A stretch of 7,568 bases of DNA from positions 1 to 7,568 of the forward strand of contig JAITTD010000220.1 of the NCBI GenBank assembly GCA_031287245.1. The letters are read 5' to 3'. Below the pieces are notes generated by a model. That model had not been told where the DNA came from, did no database searches, and saw only the letters and a list, made by a program, of their open reading frames with translations. A program made the position numbers and the translations under genes. Positions within the stretch are counted from its first letter, which is position 1, and each line of letters opens with the position of its first letter. The DNA is from Bacteroidales bacterium (GTDB lineage: Bacteria; Bacteroidota; Bacteroidia; Bacteroidales; UBA4181). This document shows, in pieces, positions 1 through 5,815 of the stretch.

Positions 1-591
1 GCCACACTGATTGATCTGAAAAGTGACCTGAAAGCGGTAATACAGAAAATACATGACGAGCATCCCGCCGCCCAATTGGTGTTGTATGGACATAGCATGG
101 GCGGATTGACAGCGCTCAGTTATACCACAGAGAACGACCCTTCCATTGCAGGCGTCATTGCCTCGTCGCCGTGGATCGAATTGTTGAATCCGCCTCCACT
201 GCTGCTCATAAAGATGGCAAGCGTTGCCGCAAAAATATTCCCTTCGTGCTGTGTAAGAACAGGCATCAAAGCCAAACAACTGACATTGAACGGCTCTGGA
301 AAAAGTACGAAAACCGACCCGCTCATCCACAAAAAAATATCCATCCAACTGTTTACGGACATGTGGAACGAGAGCCGTCGCATCAGACAAAACGGTTTTC
401 GCCCCAATGTGCCGATATTGCTGATGTTTGGAAGTCAAGACCGCTTAATATCCTATCAAACGGGGGAACAACTTGCCAAAGGTGCAATCGAATATAAACT
501 GTGGGACGAAACGGGACACGATTTGCACCTTGAAATCGGCAACGGGCGGGCGCTTCAATATATTGTCAAGTGGATACATGATTTATTGTGA
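1..591 (+). CDS. Alpha/beta hydrolase, lysophospholipase/monoacylglycerol lipase type (5' end outside window)
   Basis: The reading frame is open from the first base, so the gene begins upstream; 196 codons are visible. Counting from the first visible codon, the nucleophile elbow GHSMGG lies at 30-35 with Ser32, the acid is probably Asp147 in FGSQDRL, and the base is His173 in TGHDLH, giving a complete Ser-Asp-His triad in the usual order. The DPLIHKKIS segment ahead of the acid strand is typical of the serine aminopeptidase S33/Hydrolase_4 group, which includes monoacylglycerol lipases and lysophospholipases. Members usually have about 270-310 residues, so roughly 80-110 N-terminal residues (including the oxyanion-hole strand) are missing here. 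No signal peptide can be judged. The likely activity is hydrolysis of a small ester such as a lysophospholipid or monoacylglycerol; the substrate is not determined. No clear terminator hairpin follows the stop. Confidence 0.88.
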   Translation, partial: ATLIDLKSDLKAVIQKIHDEHPAAQLVLYGHSMGGLTALSYTTENDPSIAGVIASSPWIELLNPPPLLLIKMASVAAKIFPSCCVRTGIKAKQLTLNGSGKSTKTDPLIHKKISIQLFTDMWNESRRIRQNGFRPNVPILLMFGSQDRLISYQTGEQLAKGAIEYKLWDETGHDLHLEIGNGRALQYIVKWIHDLL

Positions 592-600
592 TTAATATTT

Positions 601-632
601 TTTGGATTATTCATTTTTTTCGCGTACTTTTG
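601..632 (+). promoter_or_regulatory. Bacteroidota-type promoter (TTTG, 20 bases, TACTTTTG)
   Basis: TTTG at 601-604 is followed after 20 bases by TACTTTTG at 625-632. This matches the TTTG / TAnnTTTG pattern known for the primary sigma factor of Bacteroides and relatives. Transcription should begin near 637-640. The first ATG downstream is at 651; the first well-supported gene starts at 903, which would imply a leader of about 265 bases. Confidence 0.6.
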
Positions 633-650
633 TGCTCGAATATTTCTTGA

Positions 651-800
651 ATGAAAAATCTATCAATGCAGACATTTTTTTTCATAGCAATTTTGGCGAC
701 AACACCACCCGCTTTTAAAATGCCCAAAAATGGCGTTTTAAGCCCCTCTGTTGCATTATCTCGAAATTTTTGTCTTTTACCCCCCCCGAAAACCGCTTGA
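651..800 (+). CDS. Doubtful short ORF, 49 residues, possible signal-peptide-like start
   Basis: ATG at 651 lies 18 bases after the TACTTTTG element, a spacing similar to that of the firm genes in this window (20-35 bases). The product starts MKNLSMQTFFFIAILATT, a basic residue followed by a hydrophobic stretch and small residues, resembling a signal peptide. The remainder is Pro/Ser-rich and resembles no protein I know. The frame runs through eight consecutive C (780-787) and stops at 798-800. If the tract were one C shorter, reading would continue to a TAA at 895-897, five bases before the next gene, giving about 81 residues. The frame may equally be chance or part of a noncoding leader or dispersed repeat. 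No ribosome binding site is visible. Confidence 0.2.
   Translation: MKNLSMQTFFFIAILATTPPAFKMPKNGVLSPSVALSRNFCLLPPPKTA
715..741 (+). other. Hairpin in the gap upstream of the membrane-protein gene
   Basis: TTAAAATGCC (715-724) and GGCGTTTTAA (732-741) pair over 10 bp with one G-T wobble around the 7-base loop CAAAAAT. It is not followed by a T-run, so it does not look like an intrinsic terminator. It could be a structured element of a long 5' leader or the core of a dispersed intergenic repeat. Confidence 0.4.
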
Positions 801-902
801 ATTAACGCTCTGTGAGCAATGCGAAATATACAAAAATAACATAAAAGGAGGAACCGAAAATCCTGAACAGAGTAGGGCAATTATAATTAAATTTTAAATT
901 TT

Positions 903-1523
903 ATGGCGTATAATTTGGAAAGTTGGTCACTACAGACCGGCAAAATTTTTAGAGGAATCCTGTTGGCTTCGCTGGCAGGCATTGTGTACAGTATCGTTGA
1001 TCCCATCGAATCATGGATTGGTGCGGCAGATATGTTGAGCAGTTTTGGTGGAGGCGGTGGAGTTGGCGGATCGGGCATACTGAGTTTTATCTCGTATGCG
1101 CTGATGGCAGGTATCATCATCGGTTATGTGCTGATACTGATGGGATTGGGCGGATTCAAGGAAGTGCTGGATGGCAGCGACAGCGCGGCTGTGGGCAGAT
1201 TGCGCATCGGTTTCATTCTGGGCATCATCGCTATCGGTGTTGATTTCATTCCTTTGTTGGGATGGGCAGCCGGAGTGTTGAACATTATCGCCTTCGTCTT
1301 GTTGTTGTTGGGATATTCCGCACTGAAAAGCTCGGCGACCTTCCCCACTCAGGCTCGCAGTGGTGCATCAACGTTGTTTGTCGCCGCCATCCTGATGGTG
1401 GTAGGCGAAGTGCTTGATTACATCCCGATCATCGGCGATTTCATCAGCGCGGTACTGAGCCTTGTTGCCTTTATCCTCGTTCTTGTGGGTTGGAATAAAA
1501 TCAAAAATACGATTCCGGCTTAA
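903..1523 (+). CDS. Hypothetical integral membrane protein with three similar internal units
   Basis: The 206-residue product is highly hydrophobic and I do not recognise a named family. Membrane segments are likely around residues 17-32, 60-82, 101-119, 120-138, 155-172 and 176-197, with a glycine-rich stretch (SFGGGGGVGGSG) at 47-58. Unit 2 (about 101-143, containing VDFIPLLGW and ending LLLLGYSALKSS) and unit 3 (about 156-202, containing LDYIPIIGD and ending LVLVGWNKIKN) are clearly alike. The N-terminal part (about 18-87, containing IVDPIESWIG and ending LILMGLGGFKEV) looks like a third, divergent copy with the Gly-rich insertion. Each unit ends at a membrane exit with a basic residue shortly after. 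No catalytic motif or signal-peptide cleavage site is evident. The ATG at 903 follows an AT-rich stretch, and no better start lies nearby. A strong terminator follows, so the gene ends its transcript. Function unknown; inner-membrane location inferred from hydrophobicity. Confidence 0.8.
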   Translation: MAYNLESWSLQTGKIFRGILLASLAGIVYSIVDPIESWIGAADMLSSFGGGGGVGGSGILSFISYALMAGIIIGYVLILMGLGGFKEVLDGSDSAAVGRLRIGFILGIIAIGVDFIPLLGWAAGVLNIIAFVLLLLGYSALKSSATFPTQARSGASTLFVAAILMVVGEVLDYIPIIGDFISAVLSLVAFILVLVGWNKIKNTIPA

Positions 1524-1545
1524 TGTCATCATGATGGATTTTATT

Positions 1546-1580
1546 AAACGGACAGAAACGCTTCTGTCCGTTTTTTTTTT
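1546..1580 (+). terminator. Strong intrinsic terminator
   Basis: AAACGGACAGAA (1546-1557) and TTCTGTCCGTTT (1562-1573) form a perfect 12-bp stem with the 4-base loop ACGC, and the T-run continues to 1580. It lies 22 bases after the stop of the membrane-protein gene and separates it from the GSCFA gene. Confidence 0.93.
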
Positions 1581-1595
1581 GTAAAAACGGCTAAA

Positions 1596-1626
1596 TGTGA
1601 AATCTGAAAAATTTCATGTAACTTTG
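1596..1626 (+). promoter_or_regulatory. Bacteroidota-type promoter of the GSCFA gene
   Basis: TAACTTTG at 1619-1626 is a full TAnnTTTG match, 20 bases before the ATG at 1647. The upstream element is weak: TGTG at 1596-1599, 19 bases before TAACTTTG. The promoter sits directly after the terminator of the previous gene, as expected for an independent transcription unit. Confidence 0.65.
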
Positions 1627-1646
1627 TGCTATCATAATCATGTAAA

Positions 1647-2642
1647 ATGGAAATATTCAGAACCATTGTCAAAGAGAGTATATCGCCCGTAAAAGTGGAC
1701 TATTCTACGCCCATGCTGATGGCAGGCTCATGCTTTGCGGAAAATACAGGGCGGATGATGCAGCGACTCAAATTCAACGCTGTGCTTAATCCCTTTGGCA
1801 TTGTGTTTCACCCTATCCCGCTCGCTCAACAATTGGAAAGACTGCTGTCTGCCAAGGAATACTGCGCAGACGAACTTCGCCACGACAGCGATCTTTGGTT
1901 TAGTTTCGACCATCATGGCAGATTTTCGCACCCCGAACAAGCCAACTGTTTAGCGTTGATTAACGATGAATTTCAGCAAGGCTGGCAACAATTGGCAAAA
2001 GCCCAATGGCTGTTTGTTACTTTCGGTACGGCATGGGCATACCAGTTGAAAGAGAACGGCAAAATCGTTGCTAACTGCCACCACTATCCGGCAAGCGCTT
2101 TTGAACGTATCCGCACAGAGGCTGATGAGATTTGCGAACGATGGACAGCCACGCTTACGCGGCTTTGGGAAGTAAATCCTGCCGCGCGAGTTGTTTTTTC
2201 GGTAAGTCCGGTCAGGCATTTGCGCGACGGCGCTCATGAAAACCAACTCAGCAAGGCAACGCTTCTGTTGGCAGTTGAGCGGCTCAACAAAAACCTGAAT
2301 ACCGGCTATTTCCCTGCTTACGAAATCATGCAGGACGATTTGCGCGACTACCGTTTCTACGACGAGGACATGGCGCATCCCAACGCAATAGCGATAAAGT
2401 ACATTTGGCAACGTTTTTGCACTACATACCTTTCAGATGATGCGGTGCGCGTCATGAACAAGGTAGATGACATTGTGAAAGCATCAGAACACCGCCCTAT
2501 TCACCATAACGAAGCCACACGCGCCTTCAAAAACGCCTGTTTTGCGAAAATTGCAGAAATGCAGAAAACATACCCGCAATTGGACTTTTCGCAGGAAACG
2601 GAACTATTAAATCATTGTGATTCAATTGGGATTTGTTGGTGA
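1647..2642 (+). CDS. GSCFA-domain protein (SGNH/GDSL-like hydrolase fold)
   Basis: The 331-residue product carries the family-naming motif GSCFA at 27-31 (AGSCFAENTG), in which Ser28 is in the nucleophile position. Further conserved blocks are NPFGIVFHP (48-56), FGTAW (126-130), SVSPVRH (185-191), YFPAYEI (221-227) and DMAHPN (241-246), where Asp241 and His244 fit the D-x-x-H of SGNH-type hydrolases. The family is common in Bacteroidota; its substrate is not established, with an esterase role on glycans suggested by the fold. There is no signal peptide, so the protein appears cytoplasmic. The expected family end lies near LDFSQETELLN (312-322); the last nine residues (HCDSIGICW) come from the tandem repeat that begins at 2614, and the stop codon itself lies within a repeat unit. 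The gene has its own promoter and appears monocistronic. Confidence 0.92.
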   Translation: MEIFRTIVKESISPVKVDYSTPMLMAGSCFAENTGRMMQRLKFNAVLNPFGIVFHPIPLAQQLERLLSAKEYCADELRHDSDLWFSFDHHGRFSHPEQANCLALINDEFQQGWQQLAKAQWLFVTFGTAWAYQLKENGKIVANCHHYPASAFERIRTEADEICERWTATLTRLWEVNPAARVVFSVSPVRHLRDGAHENQLSKATLLLAVERLNKNLNTGYFPAYEIMQDDLRDYRFYDEDMAHPNAIAIKYIWQRFCTTYLSDDAVRVMNKVDDIVKASEHRPIHHNEATRAFKNACFAKIAEMQKTYPQLDFSQETELLNHCDSIGICW

Positions 2643-2699
2643 TACATTGTGATTCAATTGTGATTCAATTGTGATACGATGGTGATACATTGTGATTTA
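2614..2699. repeat. Degenerate 10-11 bp tandem repeat, about eight units
   Basis: The unit is ATTGTGATTCA. Three copies are exact (2614-2624, 2646-2656, 2657-2667). Others vary: ATTGGGATTTG (2625), TTGGTGATAC (2636), ATTGTGATACG (2668), ATGGTGATAC (2679), ATTGTGATTTA (2689). Most units carry a TGA, and because the period is not a multiple of three, these fall in all three forward frames. The array overlaps the last codons and the stop of the GSCFA gene and extends into the gap before fumC. Units abut each other with no spacers. Confidence 0.88.
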
Positions 2700-2749
2700 A
2701 TGCGTTTGCCCCTGATTTTAATGGGTTCCCTGCATTGATACGAAAAAAA

Positions 2750-2780
2750 TTGAAAAGCATTAAAATTTTTATTATTTTTG
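2750..2780 (+). promoter_or_regulatory. Bacteroidota-type promoter of fumC
   Basis: TTG at 2750-2752, then 20 bases, then TATTTTTG at 2773-2780, a good match to the TTTG / TAnnTTTG pattern. The ATG of fumC lies 35 bases downstream, giving a short AT-rich leader. It probably also drives the hydrolase gene that follows fumC. Confidence 0.7.
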
Positions 2781-2815
2781 CCGCTGTTTAAAAATCATTT
2801 TAATCTCATATAAAA

Positions 2816-4213
2816 ATGGAATATCGTATAGAACACGACACGATGGGCGATGTGCAAGTGCCCATTGACGCTTATTACGGCGCACAAACACAACGCAGCG
2901 TTGAGAACTTCAAAATAGCAAGGGATATCAACCGAATGCCCAAGGAAATTATCCGTGCTTTCGGCTATTTGAAGAAAGCGGCGGCGCTCACCAATCTCGA
3001 AGCAGGAGTGCTTCCCAAGGAAAAAAGCGACCTGATAGGGCAGGTGTGTGATGAAATCCTTGCCGGAAAGTTGGATGAGTATTTTCCTTTGGTCGTTTGG
3101 CAGACAGGCAGCGGCACACAAAGCAACATGAATGTCAACGAGGTGGTGGCTTACCGCGGTCACGTGCTGCATGGCGGAAAACTTACCGACCACGAAAAAT
3201 TCTTAGCGCCCAACGACGATGTGAACAAATCGCAGTCGTCCAACGATACTTTCCCAACGGCTATGCACATTGCAGCATACAAGATGTTGGTGGATACCAC
3301 CATACCCGGCATTGAGAAACTCAAAGCCACCCTGGAAGCCAAAAGCAAGCAATACATGAAGGTAGTGAAAATCGGACGCACCCATTTTATGGACGCTACG
3401 CCACTCACTGTCGGTCAAGAATTGAGCGGATATGTTTCGCAGTTGGAGCATGGGCTGCGTGCCATCAAAAACGCCCTTCCGCACTTGTCGGAATTGGCGT
3501 TGGGCGGTACTGCAGTCGGCACAGGCATCAACACCCCCGAAAACTACGCTGTCAACGTGGCGAAGAAAATAGCCGAGTTGACGGGATTGCCCTTTGTGAC
3601 TGCCGCCAACAAATTTGAGTCGCTGGCTGCCCACGATGCCGTTGTGGAAGCCCACGGCGCTCTGAAAACCGTTGCTGTCAGCCTGATGAAAATAGCTAAC
3701 GACGTGCGTATGCTCAGTTCGGGACCGCGTTCAGGCATAGGAGAGTTGCACATTCCCGACAACGAACCCGGGTCGTCCATCATGCCCGGCAAGGTGAACC
3801 CCACCCAATGCGAAGCGCTCACCATGATTGCCGCACAGGTGCTGGGCAACGACGTTGCCATCAATATAGGAGGCGCTACCGGACATTTCGAACTGAATGT
3901 GTTCAAGCCCGTTATCATCTACAATTTCCTGCACAGCGCCCGCCTTATCGGCGAAGGTTGTGTCAGTTTCAATGATCATTGCGCAGTGGGGCTGGAACCC
4001 ATCGAAGCCAATATCAAAAAGCATTTGGAAAATTCGTTGATGTTAGTGACCGCGCTGAACCCGAAAATAGGATACTACAAGGCTGCCGAAATAGCCCAAA
4101 AAGCGCTGAAAGAAGGGACTACACTGAAGCAAAAGGCTGTGGAACTCGGTTATCTTACTGCCGAAGAGTTCGACCAGTGGGTAGATCCAGCAAAAATGGT
4201 AGGAAAAATATAA
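2816..4213 (+). CDS. fumC: Class II fumarate hydratase (fumarase C)
   Basis: Fumarase C reversibly hydrates fumarate to L-malate in the cytoplasm, in the TCA cycle or, in many fermenting Bacteroidales, in the reductive branch from oxaloacetate to succinate. The 465 residues match the family length (E. coli FumC is 467). All signature blocks of the fumarase/aspartase superfamily are present: TGSGTQSNMN (97-106), SSNDTFPTAMH (141-151), GRTHFMDATP (187-196) with His190, and the GSSIMPGKVNP signature (319-329) with Ser320. His190 and Ser320 correspond to E. coli His188 and Ser318. TGSGTQSNMN, GRTHFMDATP and the HFELNVFKP stretch (357-365) favour fumarase over aspartase or argininosuccinate lyase. 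Class II enzymes are homotetramers without an iron-sulfur cluster. The start ATG is placed by the family N-terminus and lies 35 bases after a good promoter. The next gene begins 12 bases downstream. Confidence 0.97.
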   Translation: MEYRIEHDTMGDVQVPIDAYYGAQTQRSVENFKIARDINRMPKEIIRAFGYLKKAAALTNLEAGVLPKEKSDLIGQVCDEILAGKLDEYFPLVVWQTGSGTQSNMNVNEVVAYRGHVLHGGKLTDHEKFLAPNDDVNKSQSSNDTFPTAMHIAAYKMLVDTTIPGIEKLKATLEAKSKQYMKVVKIGRTHFMDATPLTVGQELSGYVSQLEHGLRAIKNALPHLSELALGGTAVGTGINTPENYAVNVAKKIAELTGLPFVTAANKFESLAAHDAVVEAHGALKTVAVSLMKIANDVRMLSSGPRSGIGELHIPDNEPGSSIMPGKVNPTQCEALTMIAAQVLGNDVAINIGGATGHFELNVFKPVIIYNFLHSARLIGEGCVSFNDHCAVGLEPIEANIKKHLENSLMLVTALNPKIGYYKAAEIAQKALKEGTTLKQKAVELGYLTAEEFDQWVDPAKMVGKI

Positions 4214-4225
4214 AAATTCACCGTG

Positions 4226-5068
4226 ATGAAAACATTTTTTGTAACAGCATTGTGTCTGATCGCCTTTCAAATTCAGGCACAAAAGAAGAGCGATATGAGA
4301 GTAGCCTCTTACAATCTGCGTTATCTGTCAGCCAATGATGGCGTCAACAGTTGGGACCACCGCAAGGACAACCTGAAATACTTGGTGTTATTCCACGATT
4401 TCGATATTTTCGGAACGCAGGAAGGCTTGAAACCCCAATTGGACTATCTATGCAAAGATTCCGGCTATGCCTATACCGGCAATGGCAGGAATGACGGAAA
4501 AGAATCCGGCGAACATTCCGCCATTCTCTACAAGACCGACCGGTTCAAAGTCTTGGAATCCGGTAATTTCTGGCTTCGCGAAGATCCGGATAAGCCCGGT
4601 TTAGGGTGGGATGCCACTTGCTGCAATCGCATTTGTTCGTGGGCTAAGTTGAAAGACCGTTTTACGAAAAAAGAGTTTTACTTTTTCAATCTTCATTTCG
4701 ACCATCAAGGGGTGGTTGCACGGGAAGAATCGGGCAAACTGATGGTGCAGAAAATCAAAGAAATAGCAAAAGACGTGCCGGCTATCTGCACCGGCGATTT
4801 CAATTCAACGCCGGAAACCTCGCAGATTGCCACCATGCAAACCATTTTAGATGACGCTTACAAGGTGACAAAAATGCCCCCTTACGGACCGCTGGGAACG
4901 TTTAACAATTTCAAATTTGACGCATCTTTCAACCAACGTATTGATTATATTTTTGTCAGTCCACAAATGATTGTCAAAAAATACGGCGTATTGACCGATG
5001 CTACCCAAGATCACCGCTATCCGTCAGATCATTTTCCGGTGGTAGCAGATATCATTTTAACGAAATAA
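4226..5068 (+). CDS. Secreted endonuclease/exonuclease/phosphatase (EEP)-fold hydrolase
   Basis: The 280-residue product starts with a signal peptide: Lys2, a hydrophobic core, and a likely cut after Ala18 (QIQA|Q), with no lipobox cysteine, so export to the periplasm or beyond is expected. The mature part carries the EEP metal-hydrolase motifs in order: SYNLRYL with Asn30, TQEG with Glu66, NLHFDH with His157, TGDFNSTPE with Asp191 and Asn193, RIDYIFVS with Asp240, and SDHFPV with Asp268 and His269. The set is complete, so an active Mg-dependent phosphodiesterase or phosphatase is likely; whether the substrate is nucleic acid, phospholipid or a sugar phosphate cannot be told. ATG 4226 is preferred to the GTG at 4223 because it gives a normal signal-peptide start. 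The gene lies 12 bases after fumC with no promoter or terminator between, so co-transcription is likely. Confidence 0.9.
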   Translation: MKTFFVTALCLIAFQIQAQKKSDMRVASYNLRYLSANDGVNSWDHRKDNLKYLVLFHDFDIFGTQEGLKPQLDYLCKDSGYAYTGNGRNDGKESGEHSAILYKTDRFKVLESGNFWLREDPDKPGLGWDATCCNRICSWAKLKDRFTKKEFYFFNLHFDHQGVVAREESGKLMVQKIKEIAKDVPAICTGDFNSTPETSQIATMQTILDDAYKVTKMPPYGPLGTFNNFKFDASFNQRIDYIFVSPQMIVKKYGVLTDATQDHRYPSDHFPVVADIILTK

Positions 5069-5071
5069 AAC

Positions 5072-5088
5072 GAATATTCAGAATATTC
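5072..5088. promoter_or_regulatory. 17-bp palindrome, candidate operator of the ompH-like gene
   Basis: GAATATTC (5072-5079), one A, then GAATATTC (5081-5088). Each half is a perfect 8-bp palindrome, and the whole is a perfect palindrome around the central base. It occupies the upstream-element region of the promoter with TACCTTTG at 5102-5109 and starts four bases after the stop of the preceding gene. It is too AT-rich and lacks a T-run to be a terminator. Symmetry and placement suggest a binding site for a dimeric regulator; no regulator is identified. Confidence 0.45.
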
Positions 5089-5101
5089 TATAAAAAAGTA
5101 T

Positions 5102-5109
5102 TACCTTTG
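5102..5109 (+). promoter_or_regulatory. Promoter -7 element (TACCTTTG) of the ompH-like gene
   Basis: TACCTTTG is a full TAnnTTTG match, 29 bases before the ATG at 5139. The expected upstream TTTG is poor (best candidate TTCA at 5077-5080), and the 17-bp palindrome covers that position, so the promoter may need or be blocked by a regulator. Confidence 0.6.
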
Positions 5110-5138
5110 CACCAAAATTTTAAAAAATCTGTTTATCA

Positions 5139-5756
5139 ATGAAAAAACTCAATCTTATTTTAGAGTGTATCTTGTTTGTGGCGGTAGCCGTTCTTTTTGT
5201 TCTGTTTTTCACACAAAAATCGGCAAATACAAAAGTGGAAAGCGATGGTCAAGTGGTTGAATCTGCGTTGGCATCCGGAGAAATCGTGTATGTAAGAGTT
5301 GACTCTCTGATGCAAAACTACCAGTTATTCAAAGATTTGGCAGAGGAGTTGAAGACGAAATCACAAAATTTGGATGCCGAACTGAACAATAAAGTGAAAA
5401 AATTTCAGAAGGATGTGAACGATTTCCAGAACAAAGCCAAAAAAGGTTTGGAAACCCGTGACAAATTGGCTGAAATGGAACAGCAACTGCAAGTGGACCA
5501 GCAAAATCTCGCTCAAGTACGTGACACTTATGCCATGCAGTTGTCGGAAGAAGAACAGGTGATGAACAGGAAATGCCTGCAAGCCATCATGGACTTTTTG
5601 GCAGAATACAACAAAGACAAGGGCTACCATTATGTTCTGGGGAACACGTTTGGTGGAAATGTGCTGTATTCGCAGCCTTCTTTGGATATCACGGATGATG
5701 TAATAGCAGGTCTCAATGCCGAATACAAGAAATCGGCAGATGCTGCAAAAAAATAG
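5139..5756 (+). CDS. OmpH/Skp-family periplasmic chaperone
   Basis: The 205-residue product has a hydrophobic N-terminal segment at about 5-25 (basic MKK start), acting as a signal peptide or membrane anchor; no obvious cleavage site follows it, so an anchored form is plausible. Residues 49-56 (IVYVRVDS) form the first strand of the OmpH body, about 62-150 is a charged heptad-like coiled coil forming the two tentacle helices, and YHYVLGN...GGNVLYSQPSLDIT (163-185) is the conserved C-terminal strand pair seen in Bacteroidota members. Skp-like proteins are trimers that hold unfolded outer-membrane proteins in the periplasm on the way to the BAM complex. The length is somewhat above E. coli Skp (161 residues in the precursor), as is common in this phylum. 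It has its own promoter with a palindrome and is followed by a strong terminator. Confidence 0.92.
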   Translation: MKKLNLILECILFVAVAVLFVLFFTQKSANTKVESDGQVVESALASGEIVYVRVDSLMQNYQLFKDLAEELKTKSQNLDAELNNKVKKFQKDVNDFQNKAKKGLETRDKLAEMEQQLQVDQQNLAQVRDTYAMQLSEEEQVMNRKCLQAIMDFLAEYNKDKGYHYVLGNTFGGNVLYSQPSLDITDDVIAGLNAEYKKSADAAKK

Positions 5757-5770
5757 TTTTCATTTTGTTG

Positions 5771-5806
5771 ACCGGTTTCTGACGCAAGTTAGAAACCGGT
5801 TTTTTT
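5771..5806 (+). terminator. Strong intrinsic terminator with GCAA tetraloop
   Basis: ACCGGTTTCTGAC (5771-5783) and GTTAGAAACCGGT (5788-5800) pair over 13 bp (one G-T pair) around the loop GCAA, a GNRA tetraloop, followed by six T (5801-5806). It closes the ompH-like transcript, yet its T-run ends only 9 bases before the ATG of the next gene, so it may also act as an attenuator for that gene. Confidence 0.93.
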
Positions 5807-5815
5807 GTCAGGCAG

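Larger units (their letters stand above)
592..902. other. 311-base gap: promoter, hairpin, C8 tract, no firm gene
   Basis: This stretch separates the hydrolase from the membrane-protein gene. It holds the promoter at 601-632, the doubtful ORF at 651-800, the hairpin at 715-741, a run of eight C at 780-787 and a very AT-rich final 25 bases. No second TAnnTTTG element is visible nearer to 903, so the upstream promoter is the best candidate for that gene. An AGGAGG at 846-851 is too far from any start codon to act as a ribosome binding site. Confidence 0.55.

Noticed and set aside
846..851. AGGAGG resembling a Shine-Dalgarno sequence
   Set aside because: No start codon lies within 5-12 bases; the next gene starts 51 bases later, and Bacteroidota genes generally do not rely on this motif.
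611..880. Minus-strand open frame of 89 codons in the gap after the hydrolase
   Set aside because: It is low in plausible protein features, runs against all neighbours, has no promoter on its strand that I can see, and covers the plus-strand promoter and hairpin. It is more likely chance or part of a noncoding repeat.
2614..2699. Possible CRISPR-like array
   Set aside because: Units are only 10-11 bp, abut directly and have no unique spacers, so this is a simple tandem repeat.
3544..3918. Minus-strand open frames opposite fumC (also 2795-3193, 3203-3655, 3731-4024)
   Set aside because: They are antisense shadows of a strongly conserved enzyme gene and resemble no protein family.
4223..4225. 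GTG as start of the EEP-fold hydrolase
   Set aside because: The ATG immediately after it gives a normal MKTFF signal-peptide start; the GTG would only add one residue.
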